Source: Streptomyces sp. NBC_00440 (GTDB taxonomy: Bacteria > Actinomycetota > Actinomycetes > Streptomycetales > Streptomycetaceae). Taken from it: a stretch of 64,000 bases of DNA. This document shows, piece after piece, positions 52,855 through 61,463 of the stretch. The notes under the pieces are model-generated. The model worked only from the letters and a program-made list of their open reading frames with translations, made no database searches and was not told the DNA's origin. Numbering within the stretch: the stretch's first letter is position 1; the number at the start of each line of letters is the position of its first letter. The DNA lies in NCBI RefSeq assembly GCF_036014215.1, contig NZ_CP107921.1:7871501-7935500 (forward strand). Direction: 5' to 3'. The translations under genes and the position numbers were made by a program.

Positions 52855-53607
52855 TCAGTCCCTGCGGGCGTGCAGCAGGAACCAGTGACGGGCCAGATGC
52901 ACGCCTCTGCTCTCCGACGCGCCGGATACGTAGGCGTCGAACAGCTTCCTGTCGCTGTCCCGGTCGTAGTCCTCGAAGATCGGCACCGACTCCAGGAACC
53001 TGCTCAGCTCGCCGGGGGAGTGGAAGTACTCGTCGTAGAAGAACGTCCGCTCCCGGACGACCGTGAACCCCGCCCGTTCCAGGCGTTCCCGTTCCTCCTG
53101 CACGACGGGCCGGCCCTCCCAGCGCCCGTACAACTGGCCGCGCCCGAAGACCGTCTTGAGCGGCCGCACGTCCTGCTCGCCGATGCCGAGATGGACCAGG
53201 GTGCCCCCGCTCGTCAGGACGCGCGCGAACTCCTCGGGGAACAGCGGGCCGCGCCGCGAGGTGACGACGTCGAACGAGCCGTCGGCGAAACCCGTGCGGC
53301 TCGCGTCCCGCAGGGCGAGGGCGACCTGCCCGGCGCCACTCGCCTCCAGGTGCCCGGCCGCCGCCTCCAGCATGTCCGCCGAGAGGTCGATCGCCGTCAC
53401 CTCCCCGAACCGGGGGGCGATCGACAGGAGGTTGCGGCCGTCCGCGCACCCGACGTCCAGCAGCCGTGCGCCGGGTCCGCCGGCGCCCACGGCGGCCCTG
53501 TCGAACCACTCCTCCGGGTCACCGTCGGGGAACACAGTCGTCCGCCTGGCACCGCTGGAGTAGCCGCCGAACTTGGTGGCCACCTTCGAGTAGAACTCAG
53601 GATCCAT
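52855..53607 (-). CDS. Class I SAM-dependent methyltransferase
   Basis: A 250 aa methyltransferase with motif I LLDVGCADGRNLL (about 48), acidic residue in VTAIDLSADML, FADGSFDVVTSRRGPLFPEEFARVL and a C-terminal FFYDEYFHSPGELSRFL. The family is close to UbiE/BioC-like small-molecule methyltransferases. ATG 53607 follows GGAAGGAAC. Divergent from the ATP-grasp gene and within the 7-deazapurine cluster; a tailoring methylation of the base, sugar or amino acid moiety is likely. Confidence 0.87.
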   Translation of the reverse strand: MDPEFYSKVATKFGGYSSGARRTTVFPDGDPEEWFDRAAVGAGGPGARLLDVGCADGRNLLSIAPRFGEVTAIDLSADMLEAAAGHLEASGAGQVALALRDASRTGFADGSFDVVTSRRGPLFPEEFARVLTSGGTLVHLGIGEQDVRPLKTVFGRGQLYGRWEGRPVVQEERERLERAGFTVVRERTFFYDEYFHSPGELSRFLESVPIFEDYDRDSDRKLFDAYVSGASESRGVHLARHWFLLHARRD

Positions 53608-53737
53608 CGTTCAGGTTCCTTCCCTCAAGTGCCCAGGGGGCGGGCAGGAATCCATCCTGGCGAGCGGCTTGGCCCCTGGCGACGGTCGACGGGCCGTTCC
53701 TCCCTCCCTGGCCGCTGAGCCGGGAGAACGCCCCCTT

Positions 53738-53809
53738 GCCCGTACGGACACCGTGTTCCGTACGGGCGGACCGCAGCCTGCCTGCGCGGCCGGGCGGGCG
53801 CCCGGCCGC
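53738..53809. promoter_or_regulatory. Two strong inverted repeats in the divergent methyltransferase / ATP-grasp region
   Basis: GCCCGTACGGA (53738-53748) pairs with TCCGTACGGGC (53757-53767), 11 bp with an 8-nt gap, an operator-like dyad. GCGGCCGGGC (53786-53795) pairs with GCCCGGCCGC (53800-53809), a tight 10-bp stem with a 4-nt loop. Both lie in the 300-bp gap 53608-53907, in the leader of the ATP-grasp gene. Confidence 0.6.
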
Positions 53810-53907
53810 AGGTCGGCCCACCAGCACCTCCACCAGGGGCTCGTGCGGACGGCACCATCCGGTGTGGCCCCCGCTCGGGGGACGGCGACCCACGGAGGAG
53901 ATCCCGC

Positions 53908-55158
53908 ATGACGCATGAGGCAGCCCCGGCAGTACTGCTCGTCGACCCGGTCCGCTACGGAGCGGGCTACAAGGACGCCGTCCGCGAACTGGGCTTCACC
54001 GTGCTGTCGGTCTACACGCTCGACTACAGCACCGGAACACCGGACCATGACGCGGGCGACGACGTGACCCTCTACGCCTCCGAACGTGCCGGCATCGTCA
54101 GCAAGGTCGAGGCCACGGGGCTCTCCGTCGTGGCGGTCGTCCCGGCCGTCGAGGGGTCCGTCTACGTGGCCGACCTGCTCTCCCAGGACCTGGGGGTGCC
54201 CGGCAACGACCACGGCCTCGCCTGGGCACGCAGGAACAAGGCGGCGATGAGGGCCCGCGCCGTCGAGGCCGGTGTGACGGTGCCCCGCTTCCAGCTCGTA
54301 CGGAGCGTCGCCGAGCTCCCCGAAGCGGTCCGCGCCATCGGTTTCCCCGCCATCGTCAAACCCACCATGGGTTCGTGCTCGCAGGGCACCACCGTCGTCT
54401 CGGACGAGCCGTCCCTGAGCAGGCTCGCCGCGCTCGACACCCACGACTTCTTCGGGCAGCCCATCACGGAGTGGCTGGTGGAGGAGTACGTACGCGGCCG
54501 CGAGGTGGCCGTCAACTGCTACAGCGCGGACGGCGGGCACCGTGTGGTGGACATGTGGGAGTACCGCCAACCGGACGGCCGCGACTACGACTTCCCCGTC
54601 TGGGAGACCTTGCAGCTCGACGAGAGCCACCCCCAGTGGGAACGGCTCCAGAGCTACGTCCACCAGGTGCTCGACGCCTACGGTGTGGCGATCGGGCCCA
54701 GCCACACCGAGGTCAAGTTCAACCACGAAGGCGTCTACCTCATGGAGATCGGCGCCCGCCAACCCGGCGGCCCCGCCATGGAGTTGTGGTCGCGCTACAG
54801 CGAGGACATCCACCCCTTCCGGGACTCCGTGGAGTGCTATCTCGGCCGGCGTCCCTCCCTGATGGACGCACGGCCCCGCTTCTCGGCGGCGCTGGGCTCA
54901 CTCATCCTCCGCAATGACGACGCGCCGGGCCGGCTCGTCGCGGTGCACGGTCTGGACAAGCTCGCGGACGTGCCGGGCATCGACAAGCTCATGGTCGACT
55001 GCGCCCCCGGTGACCTGATCCCCACCACCAGGGACAGCACGGCCATCCCGCTCAGTGCCTACGTCGTCGGACCGGACCCGGCCACGGTCCTGGGCACGCT
55101 GGCCACCATCAGGTCGCTGGTCACCCTGGAGATCGACCGCGCCTCCGGGGCGAACTGA
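53908..55158 (+). CDS. ATP-grasp ligase (amino acid ligase-like)
   Basis: A 416 aa ATP-grasp enzyme. N-terminal domain LLVDPVRYGAGYKDAVRELG, then ARRNKAAMRARAVEAGV, the ATP loop GFPAIVKPTMGSCSQGTTVV, VEEYVRGREVAVNCYS and the metal-binding EVKFNHEGVYLMEIGARQPGG (E..N set, split). It resembles L-amino acid ligases and carbamoyl-phosphate-like ligases that join a carboxylate to an amine by an acyl phosphate. In this cluster it could form an amide between an amino acid such as diaminobutyrate and another acid, or with a deazapurine carboxylate. ATG 53908 follows GGAGGAG. Confidence 0.88.
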   Translation: MTHEAAPAVLLVDPVRYGAGYKDAVRELGFTVLSVYTLDYSTGTPDHDAGDDVTLYASERAGIVSKVEATGLSVVAVVPAVEGSVYVADLLSQDLGVPGNDHGLAWARRNKAAMRARAVEAGVTVPRFQLVRSVAELPEAVRAIGFPAIVKPTMGSCSQGTTVVSDEPSLSRLAALDTHDFFGQPITEWLVEEYVRGREVAVNCYSADGGHRVVDMWEYRQPDGRDYDFPVWETLQLDESHPQWERLQSYVHQVLDAYGVAIGPSHTEVKFNHEGVYLMEIGARQPGGPAMELWSRYSEDIHPFRDSVECYLGRRPSLMDARPRFSAALGSLILRNDDAPGRLVAVHGLDKLADVPGIDKLMVDCAPGDLIPTTRDSTAIPLSAYVVGPDPATVLGTLATIRSLVTLEIDRASGAN

Positions 55159-55163
55159 CGTGA

Positions 55164-55205
55164 TACCGCTGCCGCCCGGCACGCAGCACACGGGCGGCAG
55201 CGGTA
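55164..55205. terminator. Strong bidirectional terminator
   Basis: Perfect 14-bp inverted repeat (55164-55177 with 55192-55205) and a 14-nt loop, between the convergent ATP-grasp stop (55158) and 2OG-oxygenase stop (55221). Confidence 0.88.
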
Positions 55206-55220
55206 CGTCCACGGGCGGTC

Positions 55221-56228
55221 TCAGCCGGCCGCGGAGAGCAGGTCGGCCCGCGCACCCAGCTTCTCCAGAATCGCGTGCCGGGACACCACGGAGCCGCGCC
55301 CCGCCCCACCACCGGCCGGCGGCGCCAGCGGCTCCACGAGCGTCTCGGGGTCCGACTCGTAGAAGAAGACCAGCGACGTCAGCTCCTCGTCCGGGGCCTG
55401 CGCGCTCGGCCCGAGCACCCGGTGACGCAGCGCCCGCCACCGCCCGTCCGTCCACAGCTCCATCAGGTCACCGAGGTTGACGAGGAAGGCGTCCGGGTCG
55501 TAAGGAGGCGCGAACCAGCCCTCGGCCTCGTTCCACGCCTGCAGACCGCCCACGCCCTGCTGACGGCTGAGCAGGGTGAACGTGCCCAGGTCGGTGTGGG
55601 GGCCGTTGCGGAGCTGGCCGTCGGCCACCCCGCCGACGGCGTTCAGCGAGGGATACCAGCTGAGGTTCTGCGTCCACGTCGAGTGCCGGGCCCGCGATGT
55701 GAAGAAGTCCCCGGGCAGGCCGAGAACGGCGGCCAGCAGCGCGTTGATCTCCTCGGCGAGCCGGACCATGTGCGCGGTGTAGGCATCCGCCGCGGCCTTC
55801 AGCGACGGCAGTTCCCCGGGCCAGCGGTTGGCCGGGTAGTACAGCCGGTCCAGCGCGCTGGCGCCCTGCCCCTGCCCCGGCCCCGGCCCCAGATAGAACG
55901 ACTCGTGCAGATCGGGAGCGTCCACGTCCGGCCCATCGCCGGGGGAGTGCTCGACGCCGACGCCGCCCGCGGGATGCATTTCGAGCCAGCCGCTGTCATA
56001 GGCCGCCCGGATGCCGTACTGGGACTTGACCGAACGCGGCAGGTCGAAGAACGCCCTTGCCTGGGTACGCAGTTCCGTCATCAGGCGCCGGGGGACACCG
56101 TGCCCCCTCATGAGGAACGCACCCGTGCTCCGCAGGGCCGCATCCAGGACGGAGGTGATCTCCGCCTTCCCCGCCACTCCGGCGTGCCGCCACTGCGTGA
56201 TGTCCACGGTCGGAATGCTCGTACTCAC
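55221..56228 (-). CDS. Fe(II)/2-oxoglutarate oxygenase (IPNS-like)
   Basis: A 335 aa non-heme iron oxygenase of the isopenicillin-N-synthase-like superfamily. Seen: TGAFLMRGHGVPRRLM, ARAFFDLPRSVKSQYG, the iron motif NGPHTDLGTFTLL (HxD), distal His in WRALRHRVL and QDPDEELTSLVFFYESDPE-like C-terminus for cosubstrate binding. Likely hydroxylates or desaturates an amino acid or nucleoside precursor. Its GTG start at 56228 overlaps the EctB-like stop (GTGA), so it is coupled to diaminobutyrate formation; the substrate could be diaminobutyrate or its ligation product. Confidence 0.88.
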   Translation of the reverse strand: MSTSIPTVDITQWRHAGVAGKAEITSVLDAALRSTGAFLMRGHGVPRRLMTELRTQARAFFDLPRSVKSQYGIRAAYDSGWLEMHPAGGVGVEHSPGDGPDVDAPDLHESFYLGPGPGQGQGASALDRLYYPANRWPGELPSLKAAADAYTAHMVRLAEEINALLAAVLGLPGDFFTSRARHSTWTQNLSWYPSLNAVGGVADGQLRNGPHTDLGTFTLLSRQQGVGGLQAWNEAEGWFAPPYDPDAFLVNLGDLMELWTDGRWRALRHRVLGPSAQAPDEELTSLVFFYESDPETLVEPLAPPAGGGAGRGSVVSRHAILEKLGARADLLSAAG

Positions 56229-57571
56229 AGGATCTGCTCCTTCGGGGGGAGTGCCGGTGCGGTGGGACGGCTCAGGACGGCCGACCGTGGTGTGCGGGGG
56301 AGGACCGCGGCGACGGACGCGCCGAGGATGTGGAGCCCCTCGTCCAGCTCCTCGTCGCTCACGGTCAGCGGCGGAAGCAGCTTGACGACCTGCCCGGCCG
56401 CCCCGGATGTCTCCACCAGCAGCCCCCTGTCGAAGGCCGCCGCGCACACCTTGGCCGCGGTGTGGTCATCGGCCCCGCCCGTGACGGGGAAGGCGAGGCC
56501 CGCCGCGAGCCCGCGGCCCTTCACCCGGAGACCGGCACGAGGATGTGCGCCGGCGATCTCCGCCAGCGTGGTCGACACACGTTCCCCCGCGGCGCGCACC
56601 GACTTCTCCAGATTCCCCAGGGCGCCCCGTCCGCTCCAGTAGGTCCGCAGCGCCGCGGCCCCGGTCACGAACGCCGGGCTGACACCGCGGAAGGTGCCGT
56701 TGTGGTCGCCCGGCTGCCACACGTCCAGCTCCGGTCTGACCAGGGTGAGCGCCAGCGGGAGGCCGTACCCCCCGATCGACTTCGACAGGCAGACCATGTC
56801 CGGCACGATGCCCGCGTCCTCGAAGCTGAAGAACGGGCCCGTACGCCCGCAGCCCATCTGGACGTCGTCCACGATCAGCAGGACACCCTGCCGCCCGCAG
56901 ACCGCGGCGAGTTCGCGCAGCCACGGCAATCCGGCCACCGCGAGCCCGCCTTCCCCCTGTACGGTCTCGACGATCACCGCACCCGGCTTGTCGAGCCCGC
57001 TCCCCGGGTCTGCGATCAGCTTCTCCAACTGCCCGAGCCCGCCTCCGGGTTCCGACAGATATCCGTCGTACGGGTGGGGCACCGTGTGGGTCAGCGGCAC
57101 TCCGGCGGCCGCCCGCTTGGCCGCGTTGCCGCTCACCGCGAGCGCGCCCAGCGTCATGCCGTGGAAGGAGTTCGTGAAACTCACGACCGTGGGCCGACCG
57201 GTGACCTTGCGGGCCAGCTTCAGCGCCGCCTCCACGGCATTGGCGCCGCCGGGCCCCGGGAACACCACCCGGTAGTCCAGTCCGCGCGGATCGAGGACGG
57301 TCTCCCGCAGCGCCTCCAGGAAGCCGCGCCGGGCGACGGTGAACATGTCGAGGGCGTGCGTGACGCCGTCGGCGGCGATGTAGGCGAGCAGGGCTTCCTT
57401 GAGGACCGGGTTGTTGTGGCCGTAGTTGAGAGCCCCGGCGCCTGCGAAGAAGTCGAGATAGCCACGTCCGCCCTCGGAGTACAGACGGCTTCCGGCCGCC
57501 CGGTCGAACACCACGGGCCAGGACCTGCTGTAGCTGCGTACACCGGATTCCAGAGCGTCGAAAATGGTCAC
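56225..57571 (-). CDS. EctB-like L-2,4-diaminobutyrate transaminase (class III)
   Basis: A 448 aa class III PLP transaminase. The opening VTIFDALESGVRSYSRSWP, then FFAGAGALNYGHNNP, HALDMFTVARR, FPGPGGANAVEAALKLAR, SFHGMTLGALAV, VDDVQMGCGRTG and SKSIGGYGLPLAL (PLP Lys) match EctB and related diaminobutyrate:2-oxoglutarate transaminases. It would make L-2,4-diaminobutyrate from aspartate semialdehyde and glutamate. No ectA or ectC is nearby, so ectoine is not the product here. GTG 57571 is preferred over the TTG at 57595 because EctB proteins start at this point. Confidence 0.9.
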   Translation of the reverse strand: MTIFDALESGVRSYSRSWPVVFDRAAGSRLYSEGGRGYLDFFAGAGALNYGHNNPVLKEALLAYIAADGVTHALDMFTVARRGFLEALRETVLDPRGLDYRVVFPGPGGANAVEAALKLARKVTGRPTVVSFTNSFHGMTLGALAVSGNAAKRAAAGVPLTHTVPHPYDGYLSEPGGGLGQLEKLIADPGSGLDKPGAVIVETVQGEGGLAVAGLPWLRELAAVCGRQGVLLIVDDVQMGCGRTGPFFSFEDAGIVPDMVCLSKSIGGYGLPLALTLVRPELDVWQPGDHNGTFRGVSPAFVTGAAALRTYWSGRGALGNLEKSVRAAGERVSTTLAEIAGAHPRAGLRVKGRGLAAGLAFPVTGGADDHTAAKVCAAAFDRGLLVETSGAAGQVVKLLPPLTVSDEELDEGLHILGASVAAVLPRTPRSAVLSRPTAPALPPKEQIL

Positions 57572-57601
57572 TTCACGATCCGTTCTACGAACCAACGAGT
57601 T

Positions 57602-58267
57602 CTATCGGGCGTACCGAGTGGGGTCCTCGACGCCGGCGGTGATGAACGCCTCGCGCCGCTCGGCGCAGGCCGCGCACCGGCCGCAGTGCACCTCCTCGCC
57701 ACGGAAGCACGTCCAGGTTTCGTCCCACGGCACCTTCAGCCCGGCGCCCAGCGTGATCACCTCGCTCTTGTGCAACTCGGCGAGGGGGGCGATCAGATCG
57801 AGGTCGGGGTGGCCGTGCCCACGGGTCGCGATCCGCTCCATCGCGACGAAGGCGCGAAGGAACTCCAGTGACGTGTCGGAGGGACCGATGTCGTCCGCCA
57901 TCACACCGAACGCGACCACCGGGGCGTTCTCGACGACCGCCACTGCGAACGCCACCGACAGCAGTACCGCGTTGCGGTTCGGCACGATGTTGGGATTGCT
58001 CCGGTGCGGTCCGGTGTCCGGGGGCACGGCCACCGCGGGGTCGGTCAGCGATGAGCCGCGGAACACCCCACGGACACCGCTCAGGTCCGCCTCCTCGTAG
58101 GGCGCGCCGAGCCGCTCGGCCGCCAGCCGGGCGAACTCCAGCTCTTTCCGGTGGCGTTGGCCGTAGTCCACGGCCAGCACATGTGGCTGATGGCCCTCGG
58201 CACTCAAGTGGTGCGCCATCGTGACGGAGTCGATCCCGCCGGACACCACCGCGATCACCTTGCTCAA
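57602..58267 (-). CDS. queC: 7-cyano-7-deazaguanine synthase (QueC)
   Basis: A 221 aa PP-loop ATPase, the last step to preQ0 from 7-carboxy-7-deazaguanine and ammonia. Motifs: VVSGGIDSVT (ATP loop), VDYGQRHRKEL, NIVPNRNAVLLSVA, HKSEVITLGAGL and the zinc Cys set TCFRGEEVHCGRCAAC. TTG 58267 is the start, or GTG 58258. It leads the queC-ectB-like-2OG operon, 30 bp before the transaminase, which ties preQ0 formation to diaminobutyrate. Confidence 0.94.
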   Translation of the reverse strand: MSKVIAVVSGGIDSVTMAHHLSAEGHQPHVLAVDYGQRHRKELEFARLAAERLGAPYEEADLSGVRGVFRGSSLTDPAVAVPPDTGPHRSNPNIVPNRNAVLLSVAFAVAVVENAPVVAFGVMADDIGPSDTSLEFLRAFVAMERIATRGHGHPDLDLIAPLAELHKSEVITLGAGLKVPWDETWTCFRGEEVHCGRCAACAERREAFITAGVEDPTRYAR

Positions 58268-58425
58268 CTGCCCGTCCCCTGCCTCGTCCGCCTCGTCGCG
58301 GACGGACCCGTACAGTCCGCCGCTCGTCCGTGCTGACGTACAGAGGAATCATGGGGACACGGCCCTGGTGAGAGCCATGTCCTGCCGGACGAACCAGGGA
58401 CCGGACGGGCGCCCTCCCGGCGGCG

Positions 58426-58455
58426 GTGCACGGACCGCTCGTACGGTCCGTGCAC
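58426..58455 (-). terminator. Hairpin terminator between the PPOX gene and queC
   Basis: Perfect 12-bp inverted repeat GTGCACGGACCG / CGGTCCGTGCAC with a 6-nt loop, 110 nt after the PPOX stop on the minus strand. The 298-bp gap 58268-58565 otherwise should hold the queC promoter; no gene seen. Confidence 0.75.
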
Positions 58456-58565
58456 GGCCGCCGCAGCCGTCTCCCGGTGGGCCAGGCCCGGGTAGCGCAG
58501 GCGGCGGCCCTACTGGAGCGGCCCGGCCCCCGGTCGGCCGAATCCGGAGGACTCCCGTGTCCCGG

Positions 58566-58997
58566 TCACGTAGCCCGCCACCCGGTCCAGCCGGTGACGA
58601 GAACCTCCACCACCTCACCGGCCGGCGGTCGTCCCGCGTACTGCTGCGGGTATTTCTCGGAGAGCAGCGCCGCGTAGCGCGCCGCTTCGGCGGACCGCTC
58701 GGCCGGCGGAAGGACTCGGGCCTGCCCGTCCGCGCGGGCCCACCACAGCTGGTCCCAGTCCTCCCGGTACTCGTCGGTGAGCAGGCAGACGTCCGGATTG
58801 GCACGGATGTTGGCCAGCCGTTTGAGACGGGGCGACCGTTTGGGCTTGTGGTCGACGGCCATGACCAGGGTCTCGCCGGTCACCGCGAAGACCACCGGCA
58901 CCAGGTGCGGGCGCCCGGCCGCGTCAGCGGTCGCCAGGCGGGCGACCCGGCACGCCGCGAACCGCTCACGCGCCTGGGACCGGCTCAGGCGTGGCAT
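58566..58997 (-). CDS. PPOX-class F420/FMN-dependent oxidoreductase
   Basis: A 143 aa split-barrel protein of the pyridoxamine-phosphate-oxidase-like superfamily, similar to Rv0121-type F420-binding proteins: ARERFAACRVARLATADAAG, PHLVPVVFAV, SPRLKRLANIRANPDVCLLTD and WARADGQARV. It overlaps the LLM enzyme upstream (TGATG), so the two flavin/deazaflavin enzymes work together, probably as reductase or oxidase of a small molecule. Confidence 0.87.
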   Translation of the reverse strand: MPRLSRSQARERFAACRVARLATADAAGRPHLVPVVFAVTGETLVMAVDHKPKRSPRLKRLANIRANPDVCLLTDEYREDWDQLWWARADGQARVLPPAERSAEAARYAALLSEKYPQQYAGRPPAGEVVEVLVTGWTGWRAT

Positions 58998-59821
58998 CAG
59001 CGGAAGCGCGCCGCGACTTCGGCCAGCCGGTCGAGCTGTGCCAGGGCGGCGGGCTCCGGCTCGGACGGCAGGTAGAACAGCACCCGCTCCACATCGAGTT
59101 CCGCGTACTTCTCGATCGCTTCGGGGGTGTCGGGCACCGCGTAGACCGTCACCGGGACCGCACGGCCCGCCGCGGCCCGTACCTCCTCGATCTGCGACCG
59201 CAGTGTCTCGGGCGGGACGCTGTTGGCGAGCCAGGCGTCGCCGAGTTCGGCGACCCGGGGGAAGGCGCCCTTTCCCCCGCCGACGTAGATGGGCGGGTGC
59301 GGCCGCTGCACGGGCTTGGGCCACGAGTAGACGGGATCGAAATCGACGAACGTGCCGTGGAACTCGGCTTTCTCCTTCGTCCACAGCTCGACGATCGCGC
59401 GCAGCCGCTCGTCGACGAGCCGGCCCCGGGTGGCGGCGTCGGTGCCGTGGTTGGCCATCTCCTCACGGTTCCAGCCGACGCCGACACCGAAGACGGCCCG
59501 GCCCCCGGAGATCAGGTCGAGCGAGGCGATGCCCTTGGCGGTGTGGATCGGGTCGCGCTGCGAGACCAGGGCGATGCCGGTCCCCACCAGCAGACGCTCG
59601 GTGACGGTGGCGGCCGCGGTGAGTGCCACGAACGGGTCGAGCGTGCGGTAGTAAATGTCGGGGAGGTCGCCGCCGCCGGGGTACGGCGAGCGGCGGTCGA
59701 CGGGGATGTGGCTGTGCTCGGCGATGAACAGCGAGTCGAGACCACGCTCCTCAATGGCCCGCCCGAGGGGAGCCGGCCGGATGCTCAGGTCGGTGATAAA
59801 GGTGGAGATCCCGAACTTCAT
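58997..59821 (-). CDS. LLM-class F420-dependent oxidoreductase
   Basis: A 274 aa luciferase-like TIM-barrel enzyme: MKFGISTFITDLSIRPAPLG, GLDSLFIAEHSHIPVDRRSPYPGG, RTLDPFVALTAAA, GTGIALVSQRDPIHTAKGIASLDLISGGR and FGVGVGWNREEM. This is the TIGR03619-type F420-dependent pattern. ATG 59821 follows GAAGGAG. Divergent, across 243 bp, from a second LLM enzyme. Confidence 0.92.
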   Translation of the reverse strand: MKFGISTFITDLSIRPAPLGRAIEERGLDSLFIAEHSHIPVDRRSPYPGGGDLPDIYYRTLDPFVALTAAATVTERLLVGTGIALVSQRDPIHTAKGIASLDLISGGRAVFGVGVGWNREEMANHGTDAATRGRLVDERLRAIVELWTKEKAEFHGTFVDFDPVYSWPKPVQRPHPPIYVGGGKGAFPRVAELGDAWLANSVPPETLRSQIEEVRAAAGRAVPVTVYAVPDTPEAIEKYAELDVERVLFYLPSEPEPAALAQLDRLAEVAARFR

Positions 59822-60064
59822 ACGGCTCCTTCGTCGCTGGTTTCCCGCCGGGCTCCGGCTCATCGGCCCGGTCGGGCGCAGTCGGGCACTGCTGGTGGGC
59901 CCGGCCGGCTGTCCATTCTCCGGGCCGGTGAAGGACGGCAGGCATACGGCGCGCCGGTCCCGGGAGCCGTCGACGCGCTTGGCGGCAACCAGTACACACA
60001 ACCGACAAGAAGCTGTGACACAAGAACCGGAATCCACAGCTGTCCACCGGTCGTTTGCAGCGAC

Positions 60065-60997
60065 ATGACTGTGGGAGTAGTACTCAACGCACCGGACGCC
60101 GCCAACCAGGTCGATGCCACCGTGCAGCTCGGCGGGGAAGCCGCGGCCGCCGGGCTGAGGTCCGCCTGGTTGGGGCAGACCTTTGGCGCGGACTCACCTC
60201 AGCTCGCAGCGATCGTCGGGCGTGAAGTACCGGGCCTGCACGTGGGCACGTCCGCCATCCCCGTCTTCGGACGCCACCCGCTTGTTGTCTCCAGCCAGGC
60301 CCAGACGGCGCAGGCGGCCACGCACGGCCGCTACCACCTCGGACTCGCACTGGGCACCAAGCTCCTCACCGAGGGCGGCTTCGGTATTCCGTTCACCCGG
60401 CCCGTCGCCCGGCTGCGTGAATTCCTCGTAGCCCTGCGCCAGTTGACCGAGACCGGCTCCGCGGACTTTCACGGTGAGCTGTTCACGGCGACCACCCCGG
60501 TCTCCGCCCGCGTGCCCGGAGCCGAGGGCGGCGTCCCCCTGCTCGTGGCCGCCATGGGACCGCAGGCGCTGCGTGCCAGCGGGGAGCTGGCGGACGGGAT
60601 CCTGCCCTATCTCGCCGGGCCCCGGGCCCTGGCCGAACACATCGTCCCGGCCGTCACAGCCGCGGCGGAGGCCGCGGGCCGCCCGGCGCCACGGATCGTG
60701 GCGCTCGTGCCGGGTGTGGTGACCGACGACGTCGAAACCGTACGACAGAAGGCGGGCGGACAACTCGCGTTCTACGAACAGATTCCGTCGTACGCCCGCG
60801 CCATCGAGCTCTCCGGAGGCAAACGGGCCGTGGATGTGGCCGTGATCGGCAACGAAAAGACGGTCGCCGACGAGGTACGGCGCTACCGGGACGCCGGGGC
60901 GACGGAGGTGGTGTTCTCGGGAACGGAGATCGCAGGAGACGCCGCCAGGCGCCGCACCTGGACGCTCCTGGGAGAGCTGGCGCACGAAAGCCCCTAG
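60065..60997 (+). CDS. LLM-class F420-dependent oxidoreductase
   Basis: A 310 aa luciferase-like enzyme of a different subgroup: MTVGVVLNAP, LRSAWLGQTFGADSPQL, HVGTSAIPVFGRHPLVVSSQ, GRYHLGLALGTK and LLVAAMGPQALRASGELADGILPY. It resembles the TIGR03564-type mycobacterial/Streptomyces F420 oxidoreductases. ATG 60065. Its stop overlaps the convergent small gene by the shared TAG/CTA. Substrate unknown. Confidence 0.9.
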   Translation: MTVGVVLNAPDAANQVDATVQLGGEAAAAGLRSAWLGQTFGADSPQLAAIVGREVPGLHVGTSAIPVFGRHPLVVSSQAQTAQAATHGRYHLGLALGTKLLTEGGFGIPFTRPVARLREFLVALRQLTETGSADFHGELFTATTPVSARVPGAEGGVPLLVAAMGPQALRASGELADGILPYLAGPRALAEHIVPAVTAAAEAAGRPAPRIVALVPGVVTDDVETVRQKAGGQLAFYEQIPSYARAIELSGGKRAVDVAVIGNEKTVADEVRRYRDAGATEVVFSGTEIAGDAARRRTWTLLGELAHESP

Positions 60998-61341
60998 TCG
61001 TCCCCACCTTCGTGATCGCTGCCCGCATCGCCTGCGCCGGTCTGGGTGTTGGCCGTACGGTCGACCTCCAGCCATGAGTCCGCGTGCGAGTTGTCCACTT
61101 CGACCGCGGCGATGTGGGTGGGCAGGATCAGGGAGGACACGAGCAACGGGCGCTCTGTTGCGGCAGTGGAGACCCCCTGGCCCCACGCGGCGCTGATGGC
61201 CAGGCCGGCGGCCACGGTGAGGACGCTCCGGAATCGCGTCGTCAGGGGTGCCTGGTACACATGTGACGTGTCCGGGCGATACGCATGGCGTGGTGCCCTC
61301 GTACGGGTGGGAACGGCGCGTGGGTCGCGACGGGGGTTCAT
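60994..61341 (-). CDS. Small putative membrane or exported protein
   Basis: A 115 aa hypothetical protein. An Arg-rich N-terminus (about 30 residues, many Arg and Pro) is followed by one hydrophobic segment (SVLTVAAGLAISAAWGQGVS, about 39-58) and an acidic tail ending DHEGGDD. ATG 61341 follows GAGGAG. No family recognised; topology suggests a signal-anchored or secreted peptide. Confidence 0.6.
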   Translation of the reverse strand: MNPRRDPRAVPTRTRAPRHAYRPDTSHVYQAPLTTRFRSVLTVAAGLAISAAWGQGVSTAATERPLLVSSLILPTHIAAVEVDNSHADSWLEVDRTANTQTGAGDAGSDHEGGDD

Positions 61342-61432
61342 GGTGTGGCGCTCCTCTCGGCCATCGCGACGACGCGGTGGCCGTCGGCAGTCATGGCTGG
61401 CCGGCGGGCGGCCGGGCGGAGTTGTCGGATGT

Positions 61433-61459
61433 GTACCCGCGGCCGACGGCCGCGGGTAC
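61433..61459 (-). terminator. Hairpin terminator after the isocitrate-lyase-family gene
   Basis: Perfect 12-bp inverted repeat GTACCCGCGGCC / GGCCGCGGGTAC with a 3-nt loop, starting 5 nt past the stop at 61464 on the minus strand. Confidence 0.85.
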
Positions 61460-61463
61460 CCGA

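Noticed and set aside
56225..57571. Ectoine biosynthesis (EctB)
   Set aside because: The enzyme looks like EctB but ectA and ectC are absent and it is coupled to queC and a 2OG oxygenase; diaminobutyrate supply for another product fits better.
49326..58267. Queuosine tRNA modification
   Set aside because: No queF, tgt, queA or queG is seen. The preQ0 genes are interleaved with ligase, transaminase, methyltransferase and SARP genes, which points to a secondary metabolite. This cannot be excluded from this window alone.
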